A DNA stretch of 64,000 bases from Bradyrhizobium sp. CB82 (lineage in GTDB: Bacteria; Pseudomonadota; Alphaproteobacteria; Rhizobiales; Xanthobacteraceae), in assembly GCF_029714405.1 (NCBI RefSeq), contig NZ_CP121650.1:6267001-6331000 (forward strand). The letters are read 5' to 3'. The position numbers were made by a program, and so were the translations under genes. Below the pieces are notes generated by a model that had not been told where the DNA came from, did no database searches, and worked only from the letters and a program-made list of their open reading frames with translations. This document shows positions 7,682 through 17,168 of this stretch, one piece after another; position 1 is the stretch's first letter, and every line of letters starts with the position of its first letter.

Positions 7682-8789
7682 TTACTCCGCCGCAATCGGC
7701 ATCTCCTCCATGTGCTCGTGCAGCACCACGCCCGAGAGCGGGTCGAACTCGCCGATCCATGGCGCGCGCGCCAGCACCGATCGCGTATGGAGATAGCCTG
7801 CCTTCCAGCGCCGCATGATGCCGGATGGGCTGAAGTCGATGGTGTGGGTCTCGCGGTCGAGCTGCGGCGCAAGCAGCCGCACCACATGCATCCGCGTGGG
7901 ACAGCCATAGCTCGTCAGCTCTCGCACCGCAGGATCGTTGCGCGCGCTTTCGGGCAGCCGCGCGGCGAGCTGGTTGATGACGTGGCGCAGGCGGTGCGCC
8001 TGTTGCTGCCGCGCAATGTGGCTTGCGATCCGGCTGGAATATTGCACGTCCTTGTGACGGTTCAGCACCTCCGCCATCGTGGTCGGCTCCGCGCCGACCG
8101 GATTCCACAGATGCACTGCGAAGATCAGCGAATTCTTGCGCGGATTGTCATCGAACACGGCCTCGGTCGGCGTGTTCGACAGGATGCCGCCGTCCCAGTA
8201 GAGCTCGCCGTCGATACGCACGGCCGGAAAGGCCGGCGGCAATGCGCCCGAGGCGATGACGTGTTTCACCGTCAGATCGCCGTCGCGGCTATCGAAATAG
8301 TGCATCTGGCTGGTGCGGACGTGCGCGGCACCGACCGTAAGGCGCGGCGTGCAGCGGTTGACCAGGTTGAAGTCGACGAGCTCGGTGAGCGTCCTTTCCA
8401 GCGGCGCGGTCGAGTAGAAGCCGGCATGATCCGCGCCGAGCGGGAAGGAATCGCCGGCATGCGCCAGAGGATTGGGCCGGAAGAAACCGGGAATGCCGTT
8501 GGTGACCGTCGACCAATAAGCCAGCTTCTCGTTGAAGCCGGGAAAAGCCGTGCGCAGGTTCCAGACCGGATTCTGCTCCATCCGCCTCCAGAATTCCTCC
8601 AGCCGCGACAGCCGGTCCTGCGGCGCGTTGCCGGCAATCAGGCTGGCGTTGATCGCCCCGATCGAGGTGCCGATGATCCAGTCCGGCTCGATTCCAGCCT
8701 CGTGCAGCGCCGCCGCCGCCTTGCAATACCAGCACGATCTGGCCGGGTAAGGCCTTCTTGCTCTGCGTGTTGTCTCGCATGCCGTTCAT
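7682..8789 (-). pseudogene. Patatin-like phospholipase, broken by deletion and frameshift
   Basis: The original start is the ATG at 8789 (MNGMRDN, good GGGAGAGAG site). The first frame reads to QIVLVLQGGGG at about 8720, then shifts. The second frame resumes with ALHEAGIEPDW and GTSIGAINAS (nucleophile Ser in G-x-S-x-G) and continues without a break to 7682, including the DGG catalytic Asp motif. About a dozen residues of the oxyanion loop (GGGALGAYQ-type) between the two parts are missing. The downstream frame has no start codon before the nucleophile; its first is at 8581, after it. Neither piece can make an active serine hydrolase. The deletion lies in a GGC/GCG run. Confidence 0.8.
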
Positions 8790-9018
8790 GTCTCTCTCCC
8801 TTGAGACCTTGCGCCGGTCTAGTCTTCGCACCTCGCGGTACATCGTTACGCCCCGGCCATCGATGCGCGGTCGAGCCGCGGTCAAACCCTGAGGGATCGC
8901 CGGCAAGAACGGAAATGCCCGCTGGCTTCCGAAACCATGCCCGGGCGCTATCGCGCCCGGGATGTCATTCCCGGCCCCGATCGGCTAGACTTGGCCTCGA
9001 TCTTGCCGGGAGCGATCC

Positions 9019-9906
9019 ATGGAGATGCACCAAGTCCGCTATTTCCTCGCGGTGGCCCAAACGTTGAACTTCACGCGCGCGGCCGAGGAGTGCAACGTGA
9101 CGCAGCCCTCGCTGACCCGCGCCATCAAGCAGCTCGAAGCCGAGCTCGGCGGCGATCTGTTCCGGCGCGAACGACCGGCGGCGCAATTGACCGAGCTCGG
9201 CCAGCGCATGCATCCGCTGCTCAAGCAGTGCTACGAGGCCGCGGCCGGCGCGCGCTCGCTCGCCTCATCCTTCAAGAGCGGCGAGATCGGCGCGTTGCGC
9301 ATCGCGCTGACGCATTCGGTCGATCTCGCGCTGCTCATCCCGCATCTCAACCAGATCAAGCGGCAGTTCAACCGGCTCGAATTCCGCTTCCTGCGCGGCT
9401 CGAGCCGCGAGGTCGGCGAATTCCTGAAAAAAGGAGAGGCCGAGCTCGGCATCGCCGCCGAGATTGACGAAGCCTGGGAGCGGCTCGACGTCTGGCCGCT
9501 GTTCACTGAGAATTTCGAGCTCGTGATCGGCAAAGGTCACCCGCTCGCCGAGCGCAGCACGATCGAATTCGACGATTTGCGCTCCGAGCAGCTGCTCAGC
9601 CGGAGCTATTGCGAGCACTCAACGCGCATCGCGGCGAGCCTGCGCGAACACGGCGTCGACGTCGATCACAGCCACGAGATTTCGAGCGAGCGCGACCTGA
9701 TCGAGCTGGTCGAGGCCGATATCGGCGTCGCCATGATGCCCCACACCTCGCCGGTGCCTGATGGCCTGAAGCGGGCGACTGTCGCCGGGCTCGATGCCCG
9801 CCGCACCGTCAATCTCTACGGTGTCGCCGGCCGTCAGCGCACGGCAGTCGCCTCCGCGGTGATGCGCATGCTGCGCGGCGCCGACTGGCGGGAGATCGCG
9901 GGGTAG
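9019..9906 (+). CDS. LysR-family transcriptional regulator
   Basis: 295 residues. The N-terminal winged helix-turn-helix (VRYFLAVAQTLNFTRAAEECNVTQPSLTRAIKQLE; residues 6-40, split here only for description) is a textbook LysR domain. Residues 90-290 form the effector-binding periplasmic-protein-like fold (ALRIALTHSVDL, LLSRSYCEHS). It is transcribed away from the broken patatin gene, whose start is 230 bp upstream, so its original target may have been that gene or another nearby. The effector is unknown. A palindromic repeat follows the stop. Confidence 0.92.
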   Translation: MEMHQVRYFLAVAQTLNFTRAAEECNVTQPSLTRAIKQLEAELGGDLFRRERPAAQLTELGQRMHPLLKQCYEAAAGARSLASSFKSGEIGALRIALTHSVDLALLIPHLNQIKRQFNRLEFRFLRGSSREVGEFLKKGEAELGIAAEIDEAWERLDVWPLFTENFELVIGKGHPLAERSTIEFDDLRSEQLLSRSYCEHSTRIAASLREHGVDVDHSHEISSERDLIELVEADIGVAMMPHTSPVPDGLKRATVAGLDARRTVNLYGVAGRQRTAVASAVMRMLRGADWREIAG

Positions 9907-9917
9907 CAGCCGTTTCG

Positions 9918-10072
9918 CTCCTCTTCCCCTTGTGGGAGAAGGCGGCGCGAAGCGCCGGATGAGGGGTTGCTTCCGCGAGTTCGCATCGAAAGTGTCATAC
10001 GCGGAGAGTGCCCCCGCACCCATTTCGCCGCTACGCGGCGATCCACCCTCTCCCACAAGGGGAGAGGGTAAG
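9918..10072. repeat. Large palindromic repeat element
   Basis: The ends are inverted copies: cctcttccccttgtgggag at the left and ctctcccacaaggggagagg at the right. A gaaggcggcgcgaagcgccggatgagggg segment lies inside. It sits between the convergent LysR and peroxiredoxin genes. It has no coding content and belongs to the same general class as the elements at 638-685 and 56384-56508. Confidence 0.8.
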
Positions 10073-10105
10073 AACATACGGCGCTCGCAGTGGAAGTCTT
10101 GAAAT

Positions 10106-10822
10106 TCAGCGCTCCCTACTCGCACGCTCCAGCGCCACGAGCAGATCGTCGATCTCCATGCGCCTGCGGAAGTCGGGATCGACGAAGCGCGCCTTGACGA
10201 TGCCATCGCGACCGACGACGAAGACCGCGGGGATCGGCAGGATCCAGCCGCCGTTGCCATGGAATCTGGCCATGTCCTGGTAGGAGAGAAGCCCCTGGAT
10301 CTCGGTGCCGAGCCAGATCGCCAGATTGAGCGACAGCGCATAGCCGTTGTCGAGATCGGTGAGCACCGGGAACAAAGCACCCGACTCGGCCTTGAACGTC
10401 TCCGAAAATTCCTGCGTCTCCGGCATGATCGCGACGACCTGGGCGCCCATCGCCGTGATGCGATCATGCGCCTCGGTCACCGCATGCACGTTCAGCCGGC
10501 AGTACGGGCACCAATGGCCGCGGAAGAACATCACGGCGGCCGGGCCGCGTTCCAGCAGCGAAGGCAGCGTGATCAGCTTGCCGTTCTCGTCAGGCAGCAT
10601 GAAGGGCGGCATCGCCTCACCCGGCCGCGGTGCGTTTTCTCCGCCACCGTTTTCGGCGAGCCGCGCCACCAGGCGATCAACCGCCGCGCCATAGGCCGGA
10701 AAGATCTCGCGGCCTGCGTTGGCATAAGCCCGCAGTTGCTCGTTCAGCGTGCCCTCCATGTCGCGGCAGCGCTGGAAGGCGAGCCCGAGCCGCTCGGCAT
10801 CGGCTGCTGAAAGGGACGTCAT
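10106..10822 (-). CDS. Peroxiredoxin-like / AhpC-TSA thioredoxin-fold protein
   Basis: 238 residues from the ATG at 10822. After about 60 residues of helical N-terminal extension comes an AhpC/TSA-like thioredoxin fold: PPFMLPDENGKLITL (about 70-84), then FFRGHWCPYCRLNV with a C-P-Y-C pair at about 107-110. It resembles the 'peroxiredoxin-like family' in which a CxxC replaces the single peroxidatic Cys. Likely reduces peroxides or disulfides in the cytoplasm, since no signal peptide is present. A much longer open frame upstream is a shadow of the cupin gene. Monocistronic. Confidence 0.85.
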   Translation of the reverse strand: MTSLSAADAERLGLAFQRCRDMEGTLNEQLRAYANAGREIFPAYGAAVDRLVARLAENGGGENAPRPGEAMPPFMLPDENGKLITLPSLLERGPAAVMFFRGHWCPYCRLNVHAVTEAHDRITAMGAQVVAIMPETQEFSETFKAESGALFPVLTDLDNGYALSLNLAIWLGTEIQGLLSYQDMARFHGNGGWILPIPAVFVVGRDGIVKARFVDPDFRRRMEIDDLLVALERASRER

Positions 10823-11080
10823 GTTCCGCTCCGGCGTTTGAAGTCGGATACTAGGTTCGTCGCGGGGCCACCTGCAAGAGGCGCTGGACCGGCTCACATC
10901 GAACGCCGGACCGCGCTCGAGCGGAAATGCCGATCCCCAATCGCTTCGATAGCCGCCGCCTATCGATAGCGTGGAGCTATCGCGTCCAGAGCGAGACGGC
11001 ATTTCATCAGACATGTGGCTTCGAGGAAGGTGATGCCAGCCGGCCAACAACCAGGCCACGGCCAACAGAGGAGACTCTCC

Positions 11081-11563
11081 ATGTTCACGCATCTCACCTC
11101 GTCGCGCACCGTCTGGCTGGGCCTTGCGCTCGCGGGCGCACTCGTGATCTCGGCCCAGCCGGTGTTCGCCGGCGAATGTCCGGCCGACAAGATCAAGCCG
11201 CGTGCGCGCCAGATGGTCGACACCAAGCCGGTCGGTGTCACTGACGTCACGCTCGGCTCGATCGACCTCGAAAAGCAGCCCGCCCATATCGAAGGCCGCG
11301 AGTTGCGCTTCCGCAAGCTGACCATCGAGCCCGGCGGCATCGTACCCTGGCACAGCCATGACGACCGCCCGGCCCTGATTTTCGTCCAGCAGGGCGAGAT
11401 CGTCGAATACGCCTCCAACTGCGTCGACCCGATCGTGCATAAGGCCGGCGATCTCCGCCCCGAGGTCTACGGCACCTCGCACTGGTGGAAGAACCTCGGC
11501 AAGGAGACCGTCATCCTCTATGTCGGCGATGTCCGCAGGGACCCGAAAGACCACAACATGTGA
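11081..11563 (+). CDS. Secreted cupin-domain protein
   Basis: 160 residues starting at the ATG with GAGGAGA upstream. Residues 1-31 are a signal peptide (LALAGALVISAQPVFA-G). The mature part is a single cupin barrel with the metal motif G-x-x-x-P-W-H-S-H-x4-P (about 87-96) and a G-D-x-R-P-E second half. Cupins of this kind bind a metal ion and a small ligand in the periplasm; no enzymatic role can be assigned. It lies 81 bp before an MFS gene on the same strand, with a hairpin between, so they may be separate units. Confidence 0.85.
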   Translation: MFTHLTSSRTVWLGLALAGALVISAQPVFAGECPADKIKPRARQMVDTKPVGVTDVTLGSIDLEKQPAHIEGRELRFRKLTIEPGGIVPWHSHDDRPALIFVQQGEIVEYASNCVDPIVHKAGDLRPEVYGTSHWWKNLGKETVILYVGDVRRDPKDHNM

Positions 11564-11574
11564 CGAGCACCCCG

Positions 11575-11614
11575 TCGTTCCGGGGGCGGCTCGTAGGGCC
11601 GACCCCGGAATGAC
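11575..11614. terminator. Hairpin repeat after the cupin gene
   Basis: The sequence tcgttccggggg...ccccggaatgacga forms a strong hairpin directly after the cupin stop. It is not followed by a T run. The 'gtcattccggg' style is also one of the common Bradyrhizobium repeat families, so it may be both repeat and transcript end. Confidence 0.5.
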
Positions 11615-11644
11615 GACCCGCCCCAGTTCAGGAGACATCGTGTC

Positions 11645-12688
11645 ATGACCGATCTGTCCGCACGCATGAAGCCGCTTGCAATGGAGATGAGCCGGCATTC
11701 GCCCGGCGCTGTGCTGCGCTCCATCATCATCGGTTTGACCGCCTTCCTCACAGTGGTCGACCTGTTCGCCACCCAGGCGATCCTCCCCTCACTGACGCGA
11801 CACTACGGCGTGACGCCGGCGGCCATGGGCTTTGCGGTGAATGCCAGCACTTTCGGCATGGCAACCGCCAGCCTCGTTGTCGGCTTCCTCAGCCCGCGCA
11901 TCGATCGACGGCGTGGCATCCTGTTGAGCCTGACCTTGCTCGCCATCCCCACCAGCTTGCTCGCGTGGGCGCCCAACCTCGCGATCTTCACAGGCCTGCG
12001 CATCATCCAGGGCCTTTGCATGGCCTCCGCTTTCACGCTCACGCTCGCCTATCTCGGCGAACAGTGTAGCGCGATGGACGCTGGAGGCGCGTTCGCCGCC
12101 TACATTACCGGTAATGTCGCAAGCAACCTGATTGGCCGGCTGGTTTCTGCGGCGGTCGCCGATGGCTTTGGCCTGGCCTGGAATTTTTATTTCTTCGCTG
12201 CGCTGAACCTTACAGGCGCGGCGCTGGTCTATTTCACCATCCAGCGCGTCCCGCCGATGCCAGCCATGACGCTGACAGATTCCCCGCTTGCGGCCATGAT
12301 CTCGCATTGGCGCAACCGGCGGCTGCGCGCGGCCTATGGAATCGGATTCTGCATCCTGTTCGCCTTCATCGGCACATTCACTTTCGTCAACTTCGTGCTG
12401 GTGCGGCCGCCGCTGTCGCTCGGCATGATGGACCTCGGCTTCGTCTACCTGGTCTTCCTGCCCTCGGTCATCACCACCCTGATCGCCGACCGCGCCGTCG
12501 CGCGCATCGGAACACGGCCGACCATCTGGACGGCGCTCGGCATTGCCGCGCTCGGCCTGCCTCTGATGTTGACCACGCACCTGGCCAACGTATTGGCCGG
12601 GATGGTGCTGACGGGAGTCGGCACCTTCTTCGCCCAGGCGGCCGTGACCGGCTTCGTCGGACAGCTCGCGCTCAAAAACGATGTCTAG
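11645..12688 (+). CDS. MFS transporter, probably C-terminally truncated
   Basis: 347 residues from an ATG with an AGGAGA site. Hydrophobic helices start at about residue 25 and alternate as in the major facilitator superfamily; the order RRRGILLS (loop 2-3) and GLRIIQGLCMA (helix 4) match the YnfM/arabinose-efflux-like branch. Family members are about 390-410 residues with 12 helices. This one stops after AAVTGFVGQLALKNDV, where helices 11-12 would follow. The stop codon (12686-12688) shares bases with the stop of fixS on the other strand, which suggests that a rearrangement cut off the last part. Export may be lost. Confidence 0.75.
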   Translation: MTDLSARMKPLAMEMSRHSPGAVLRSIIIGLTAFLTVVDLFATQAILPSLTRHYGVTPAAMGFAVNASTFGMATASLVVGFLSPRIDRRRGILLSLTLLAIPTSLLAWAPNLAIFTGLRIIQGLCMASAFTLTLAYLGEQCSAMDAGGAFAAYITGNVASNLIGRLVSAAVADGFGLAWNFYFFAALNLTGAALVYFTIQRVPPMPAMTLTDSPLAAMISHWRNRRLRAAYGIGFCILFAFIGTFTFVNFVLVRPPLSLGMMDLGFVYLVFLPSVITTLIADRAVARIGTRPTIWTALGIAALGLPLMLTTHLANVLAGMVLTGVGTFFAQAAVTGFVGQLALKNDV

Positions 12689-12867
12689 CGCTTCACCTGC
12701 GCCAGGTCAGGCTGCGTCTCCTGCGGCGGATCGTCATCGGCGATCGCGCGCCAGGCCGCGCCGTCGAGGTCGTCATACTGGCCGCTCTTGAGCGACCAGA
12801 GGAAAGCGGCGAGCCCTATAAGCCCGAGCCCCAGCGCCAGAGGGACGAGGATGATCAGGACTTCCAT
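12685..12867 (-). CDS. fixS: cbb3 oxidase assembly protein FixS/CcoS
   Basis: 60 residues: one transmembrane helix (ILVPLALGLGLIGLAAFLW) followed by a short acidic tail containing QYDDLDGAAWR, the signature of CcoS/FixS. It is needed to insert cofactors into the cbb3 oxidase, and acts in the inner membrane with FixI. It is the last gene of fixGHIS; its start (12867) lies inside the end of fixI, so the two are translationally coupled. Confidence 0.93.
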   Translation of the reverse strand: MEVLIILVPLALGLGLIGLAAFLWSLKSGQYDDLDGAAWRAIADDDPPQETQPDLAQVKR

Positions 12868-15059
12868 GATGTGATCCCCCGCGAGGCGCTGCGCGCGCGC
12901 AGCGCGTTCAGCATGACCAGGATCGACGATCCGCTCATCGCGGCCGCCGCGATCAACGGCGTGACGACGCCGCTGATGGCGATCGGCACTGCCAGGATGT
13001 TGTAGCCGATCGCGAGCCAGAGATTCTGCCGCATCAGGTGCAACGCCTTGCGTGCATGATCGACGGCGGTGACGACCGGCGCCAGCGGCTTGCCGAGGAA
13101 GACGAGGTCGGCGGTCGCCTGGCTGAGATGCGCTGCCGAAATCGGCGACATCGAGGCGTGGGCCGCCGCAAGCGCGGGCGCATCGTTCATGCCGTCGCCG
13201 ACCATCAGGACGCGCGTGCCGCGCCGCTTCAGCTCTTCGATCCGTGCGATCTTGTCGGCCGGCGTCACACCGGCGCGCCACTCGGGAATGCCGAGCGCAT
13301 CAGCCGCCGACCTGACCGCGGGCTCGCGGTCGCCGGAGAGGATCTCGAGGCCGACATTGCGCGCCTGCAGCGCCGCGATCACCGTGACCGCATCGGGACG
13401 CAGAGCCTGCCGCACCGCGAAGACGTACTTGTCCGCTCCCCTGCTGAAGGCCACGATGGAGGCTTCCGGATCGAGAGCGATGCCGCTCTGCACGAGCCCC
13501 TCGGCGCCGCAGAAGGACGGCCGGCCAAGGCGAATCTCGACGCCGTCGCTGTTTGCGCGCACGCCCTGCCCGGCCTCCTCGACCGCGCCGACGATCGGCG
13601 ATTTGGCACGGGCGGACCGCGCCACCGCGGCGGCCACCGGATGATGGCTCGACAGCGCGAGCTGCCCGGCGAGCGCCAGGACGTCGGCAGGGATCGCTGC
13701 CGCATTGACCACATCGAGATCGGGCAGCGTCAGCGTGCCGGTCTTGTCGAAGATGATGTGATCGGCTTCCGCCAGCCGCTCGATCGCATCGCCGGCATTG
13801 AGCAGCACGCCGGATCTGAACATTGCGCCCGAGGCTACCGTCTGCACCGTCGGAATCGCAAGCCCGAGCGCGCAGGGACAGGTGATGATCAGCACGGCGA
13901 CGCCAGTGACGATCGCATCGTGCCAGCTTGCGCCGGCCAGCACCCAGCCGAGGATGGTGAGGAGCGCGGTGGCATGCACCACCGGCGCATAAAGGCGCGA
14001 GGCGCGGTCGGCGAGCCGCCGATAGCGCGAGCGCGCCTCGAGCGCGTTGTCGAGCAGGCGCGTGATCTCCGCGAGCAGCGTCGCTTCCGACGCGGCCGAG
14101 ACCCGCACCCGCAACGTGCCGGAGATGTTCATCGCGCCGGCGTAGACCGGCGTGCCCCTGTCGGCCGTGACATAAAGCGTCTCACCCGTGATCAGGCTCT
14201 GGTCGATCTCCGAACGGCCCTCGATCACGGTGCCGTCAACCGCGCAGCGTTCCCCGGGCCGCAGCAGCACGATGTCGCCCGGGTTGATCGCAGCGACCGG
14301 CACCTGCGAGATCTCATCGGGCCCTATGAACTTCGCCGCCGTCTCGGCCTTCAGCGCCGCCAGATTGCCGACGACCGCACGCGTTCGACGGCGCATGTTC
14401 TGGTCGAGGAAGCGGCCGACCAGGAGAAAGGTCAGCAACATGATTGCGGCGTCGAAATAGGCGTGCTCGGCGTGGTGGATGGTCTCGACCACGGACATTC
14501 CGAGCGCGAGGATCACCCCGATCGAGATCGGGACGTCCATGTTGGTGGTCTTCGCCGCGAGCGCGCGCCAGGCCGAGCGGAAGAACGGCTGGCCGGCATA
14601 GGCCGCGGCCGGCAGCGCGATCAGCGCCGACAGCCAGTGGAAGAAATCGCGCTGCTCGGGCAGCATGTCGCTGACATTGCCGGACCAGACCGGGATCGAC
14701 AGCATCATCACGTTCATGGTGGCGAAGGCCGCAACGCCGAGACATCGGAGCAGGAAGCGCGATTCCGCGACCTCGGTCGCCTCCGCGCTCGCGGTCTCGT
14801 AAGGATAGGCCTTGTAGCCGAGCTCTTCGAGCCGATCGATGAAGCGCGCGGGATCGAGCGTACCCTCCTTCCACTCCAGCGCGACGCGGCGGTCCGTGAG
14901 ATTCACCCGCGCCAGCGTCACGTCGGGAATGGCGGAGAGACCGCGCTCGATCTTTGCCATGCAGCCGGCGCAGTGCACGCCCTCGACGGCGAGATCGATG
15001 TGCTGGAAGCCCTCACCCGCAGCACGAACATAATGGGAGAAATCGCGCGAGACGTGCAT
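12855..15059 (-). CDS. fixI: Copper-exporting P1B-type ATPase for cbb3 assembly
   Basis: 734 residues from the ATG at 15059. Order: N-terminal heavy-metal domain with GVHCAGCM (about 38-45); membrane helices; actuator loop (LITGET); copper-path motif TCPCAL near residue 400; phosphorylation motif DKTGTLT near 445; hinge GDGMNDAP near 630. FixI/CcoI supplies copper for the CuB site of the cbb3 oxidase rather than for general copper efflux. It is co-transcribed with fixG, fixH and fixS. Longer frames upstream overlap fixH and are not used. Confidence 0.95.
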   Translation of the reverse strand: MHVSRDFSHYVRAAGEGFQHIDLAVEGVHCAGCMAKIERGLSAIPDVTLARVNLTDRRVALEWKEGTLDPARFIDRLEELGYKAYPYETASAEATEVAESRFLLRCLGVAAFATMNVMMLSIPVWSGNVSDMLPEQRDFFHWLSALIALPAAAYAGQPFFRSAWRALAAKTTNMDVPISIGVILALGMSVVETIHHAEHAYFDAAIMLLTFLLVGRFLDQNMRRRTRAVVGNLAALKAETAAKFIGPDEISQVPVAAINPGDIVLLRPGERCAVDGTVIEGRSEIDQSLITGETLYVTADRGTPVYAGAMNISGTLRVRVSAASEATLLAEITRLLDNALEARSRYRRLADRASRLYAPVVHATALLTILGWVLAGASWHDAIVTGVAVLIITCPCALGLAIPTVQTVASGAMFRSGVLLNAGDAIERLAEADHIIFDKTGTLTLPDLDVVNAAAIPADVLALAGQLALSSHHPVAAAVARSARAKSPIVGAVEEAGQGVRANSDGVEIRLGRPSFCGAEGLVQSGIALDPEASIVAFSRGADKYVFAVRQALRPDAVTVIAALQARNVGLEILSGDREPAVRSAADALGIPEWRAGVTPADKIARIEELKRRGTRVLMVGDGMNDAPALAAAHASMSPISAAHLSQATADLVFLGKPLAPVVTAVDHARKALHLMRQNLWLAIGYNILAVPIAISGVVTPLIAAAAMSGSSILVMLNALRARSASRGITSWKS

Positions 15060-15070
15060 GACGAATTCCT

Positions 15071-15565
15071 TCAGTTCAGGATCACGCGATTGCGCGACGT
15101 GAACATGCGCTCGCCGCGCGCATCGCCCTCGAGCACGAGATCCCACTGGCCCGGTACGACCGCCGCCGCGCTGCCGCCATAGACGCCGATGCCGATCTCG
15201 GCGAGTTCGACGGAAAGATCGGCACGCTTGTCGGTCGGCCGCTCCAGCCGCCCTGAGAATGTGAGGCCAGTCACCGGCCGGCCGGCGGCATCGCGAGCCT
15301 CGACCCGTACCGTCGCGCCGCCATCGGCGCTGCGCTTGATCTTCGCGTCGACCTGCCATTTCCGTGCCGCCTGACCCCGCGCCGCAGCGATCTCCTTCTC
15401 GTAGGTGAGACCGGCGGCATAGGGACTGTCGACGTCGGTGCCCGGAAGCGTCGCGATCGCAAGCTTCATCATGGTGACGTTGACGCCGATCACGACGCCG
15501 AAAAACGCGACCAGGATGACGAAGACCGTGGTGCCGGTCAGTGGCTTCGATACGGCGGATGCCAT
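15071..15565 (-). CDS. fixH: cbb3 oxidase assembly protein FixH
   Basis: 164 residues if started at the ATG at 15565, which has GGAG seven bases upstream; an ATG four codons earlier (15577) is possible. One N-terminal transmembrane helix (VFVILVAFFGVVIGVNVTMM, about 14-33) is followed by a periplasmic beta-rich domain, as in FixH/CcoH. It is required for stable assembly of the cbb3 oxidase. It lies between fixG (22 bp) and fixI (11 bp) in the fixGHIS operon. Confidence 0.93.
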   Translation of the reverse strand: MASAVSKPLTGTTVFVILVAFFGVVIGVNVTMMKLAIATLPGTDVDSPYAAGLTYEKEIAAARGQAARKWQVDAKIKRSADGGATVRVEARDAAGRPVTGLTFSGRLERPTDKRADLSVELAEIGIGVYGGSAAAVVPGQWDLVLEGDARGERMFTSRNRVILN

Positions 15566-15587
15566 GGCAAACTCCAAACGATGCTCT

Positions 15588-17054
15588 TTAGGGCGCGACG
15601 AAATTGTCGGTGGCGGTTGCGACCTCGCCGAGCCCGATATCGGTGACGTGGAAATGGACCGGGATCGATTTCTCCGGATTTTGCTCGGCCGGCGCCGTCA
15701 CGAGCAGCCGCAATTCCGCGGTCTGGTCGCGACCGATCACGATCATCGGCCGGTCCGGCGTCACGGAATCGACGCCGACGACATGGACCGTCGCATTCAC
15801 GGGCCCGTCGACATCGATCGCGATGACGCGGTCAAAGCCGCGCTTGTTGAGCAGCCGCACGGTGTAGGCGTTGCGGATCGAACCGTCGCTGAGCTTGACG
15901 GCGATCGGGTTGCGATCATGCAGCACGTTCACGTCGAGCAGGCTGCGGGTCAGGAGCGCGTAGAGCATGATGCCGCCGACGGCCACGATCATGGCGCTGT
16001 AGATCACGGTGCGGGGCCGCACGATGCGATAGATCGGCGGCTTGCCCTCCTGGCGGCGCTGGATGTTGATGTCGTTGTCATAGGCGATCAGACGGGTTGG
16101 CCGGCCAATCTTCTTCATCACGGTGTCGCAGGCGTCGATGCACAGGCCGCACTGGATGCATTCGAGCTGCGGTCCGTTGCGGATGTCGATGCCGGTCGGG
16201 CAGACTGCGACGCACTGGTAGCAGTCGACGCAGTCGCCGACCTGCTCGCCGAGCGCACGCAGCTCGGCGGCCTTCTTGACCGACGTGCGCTTCTCGCCGC
16301 GGTCATAGCGGTAGGTGACGTTGAGCGCCCACTCGTCGGTGAGCGCGGCCTGGATGCGCGGCCACGGGCACATATAGGTGCAGACCTGCTCGCGCATGTA
16401 GCCGGCGAGCAGATAGGTCGTCGCGGTGAGGATGCCGATCCAGATATAGGCGATCATCGGCCCCTGGAAGGTGACGAGTTCCTTCACCAGCGTCGGCGCA
16501 TCGTTGAAGTAGAGCACCCAGGCGCCTCCGGTCCACCAGGCGATCAGGAGCCAGATCGAATGCTTGAGCACGATCTCCGAGATGCGCTCGAGCTTCATCG
16601 GATCGGCCGAGGCATCCTTCTTCATGCGCTCGCGCCGATCGCCCTCGATCAGGCGCTCGACGGCGTAGAACAGGTCGGTCCAGACGGTCTGCGGACAGAG
16701 ATAGCCGCACCAGATGCGGCCGCCGATGGAATTCATCAGGAACAGCGCAACCGCGGCGACGATGAGAAGGCCGGTGAAATAGTAGACCTCCTGCGGCCAC
16801 AGCTCGATGAAGAAGAAATAGAAGCGGCTGTTGGGGAGATCGATCAGCACCGCCTGGTTAGGAGCGCCAAGGCCGCGATTCCAGCGCACGAAGGGCAGCA
16901 GGTAATAGACGCCGAGGCAGAATGCCATCAGCCCCCATTTGATCCGGCGGAAGCTGCCTGAGACGCTCTGGGGGTATACCTTCTTGCGGGACGCATAGAG
17001 CGGTCCGTAATCGCCTTCCGGTTGGAGCTCGTTCGGGTTCACAGCCTTGTTCAT
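15588..17054 (-). CDS. fixG: FixG/CcoG iron-sulfur membrane protein
   Basis: 488 residues. Five or so membrane helices (first at about 38-56) are followed by two 4Fe-4S ferredoxin motifs (CVDCYQCVAVCP and CIQCGLCIDAC, about 275-310) and a C-terminal periplasmic Ig-like domain. CcoG is known as a cupric reductase that prepares copper for cbb3 oxidase assembly. First gene of fixGHIS; a perfect TTGA-N6-TCAA box is centred about 60 bp upstream of the start codon. Confidence 0.96.
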   Translation of the reverse strand: MNKAVNPNELQPEGDYGPLYASRKKVYPQSVSGSFRRIKWGLMAFCLGVYYLLPFVRWNRGLGAPNQAVLIDLPNSRFYFFFIELWPQEVYYFTGLLIVAAVALFLMNSIGGRIWCGYLCPQTVWTDLFYAVERLIEGDRRERMKKDASADPMKLERISEIVLKHSIWLLIAWWTGGAWVLYFNDAPTLVKELVTFQGPMIAYIWIGILTATTYLLAGYMREQVCTYMCPWPRIQAALTDEWALNVTYRYDRGEKRTSVKKAAELRALGEQVGDCVDCYQCVAVCPTGIDIRNGPQLECIQCGLCIDACDTVMKKIGRPTRLIAYDNDINIQRRQEGKPPIYRIVRPRTVIYSAMIVAVGGIMLYALLTRSLLDVNVLHDRNPIAVKLSDGSIRNAYTVRLLNKRGFDRVIAIDVDGPVNATVHVVGVDSVTPDRPMIVIGRDQTAELRLLVTAPAEQNPEKSIPVHFHVTDIGLGEVATATDNFVAP

Positions 17055-17107
17055 CGCGGGTCCGTTTGCGGGTACGATCGAACCTAGATCGAACTCCGAC
17101 CGTGCAG

Positions 17108-17121
17108 TTGATCCAGCTCAA
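17108..17121 (-). promoter_or_regulatory. FixK box upstream of fixG
   Basis: TTGATCCAGCTCAA on the plus strand (TTGAGCTGGATCAA on the coding strand) is a perfect TTGA-N6-TCAA site for FNR/FixK-type regulators. It ends 54 bp upstream of the fixG ATG, the same layout as the fixN box, fitting class II activation by FixK. Confidence 0.85.
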
Positions 17122-17168
17122 AGGGGGCGGTTTCCCCGTCCCCTTCGATTGCAAGAGCGGCCTTCCGC

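Noticed and set aside
10823..11698. N-terminal extension of the peroxiredoxin-like gene to 530 residues
   Set aside because: The added part is antisense to the cupin gene and the 10822 start gives a normal family length.
13038..15182. A 714-codon open frame on the plus strand opposite fixI and fixH
   Set aside because: It is antisense to clear P-type ATPase sequence, is rich in Arg, Asp and His as expected from reading GC-rich coding DNA backward, and has no domain.
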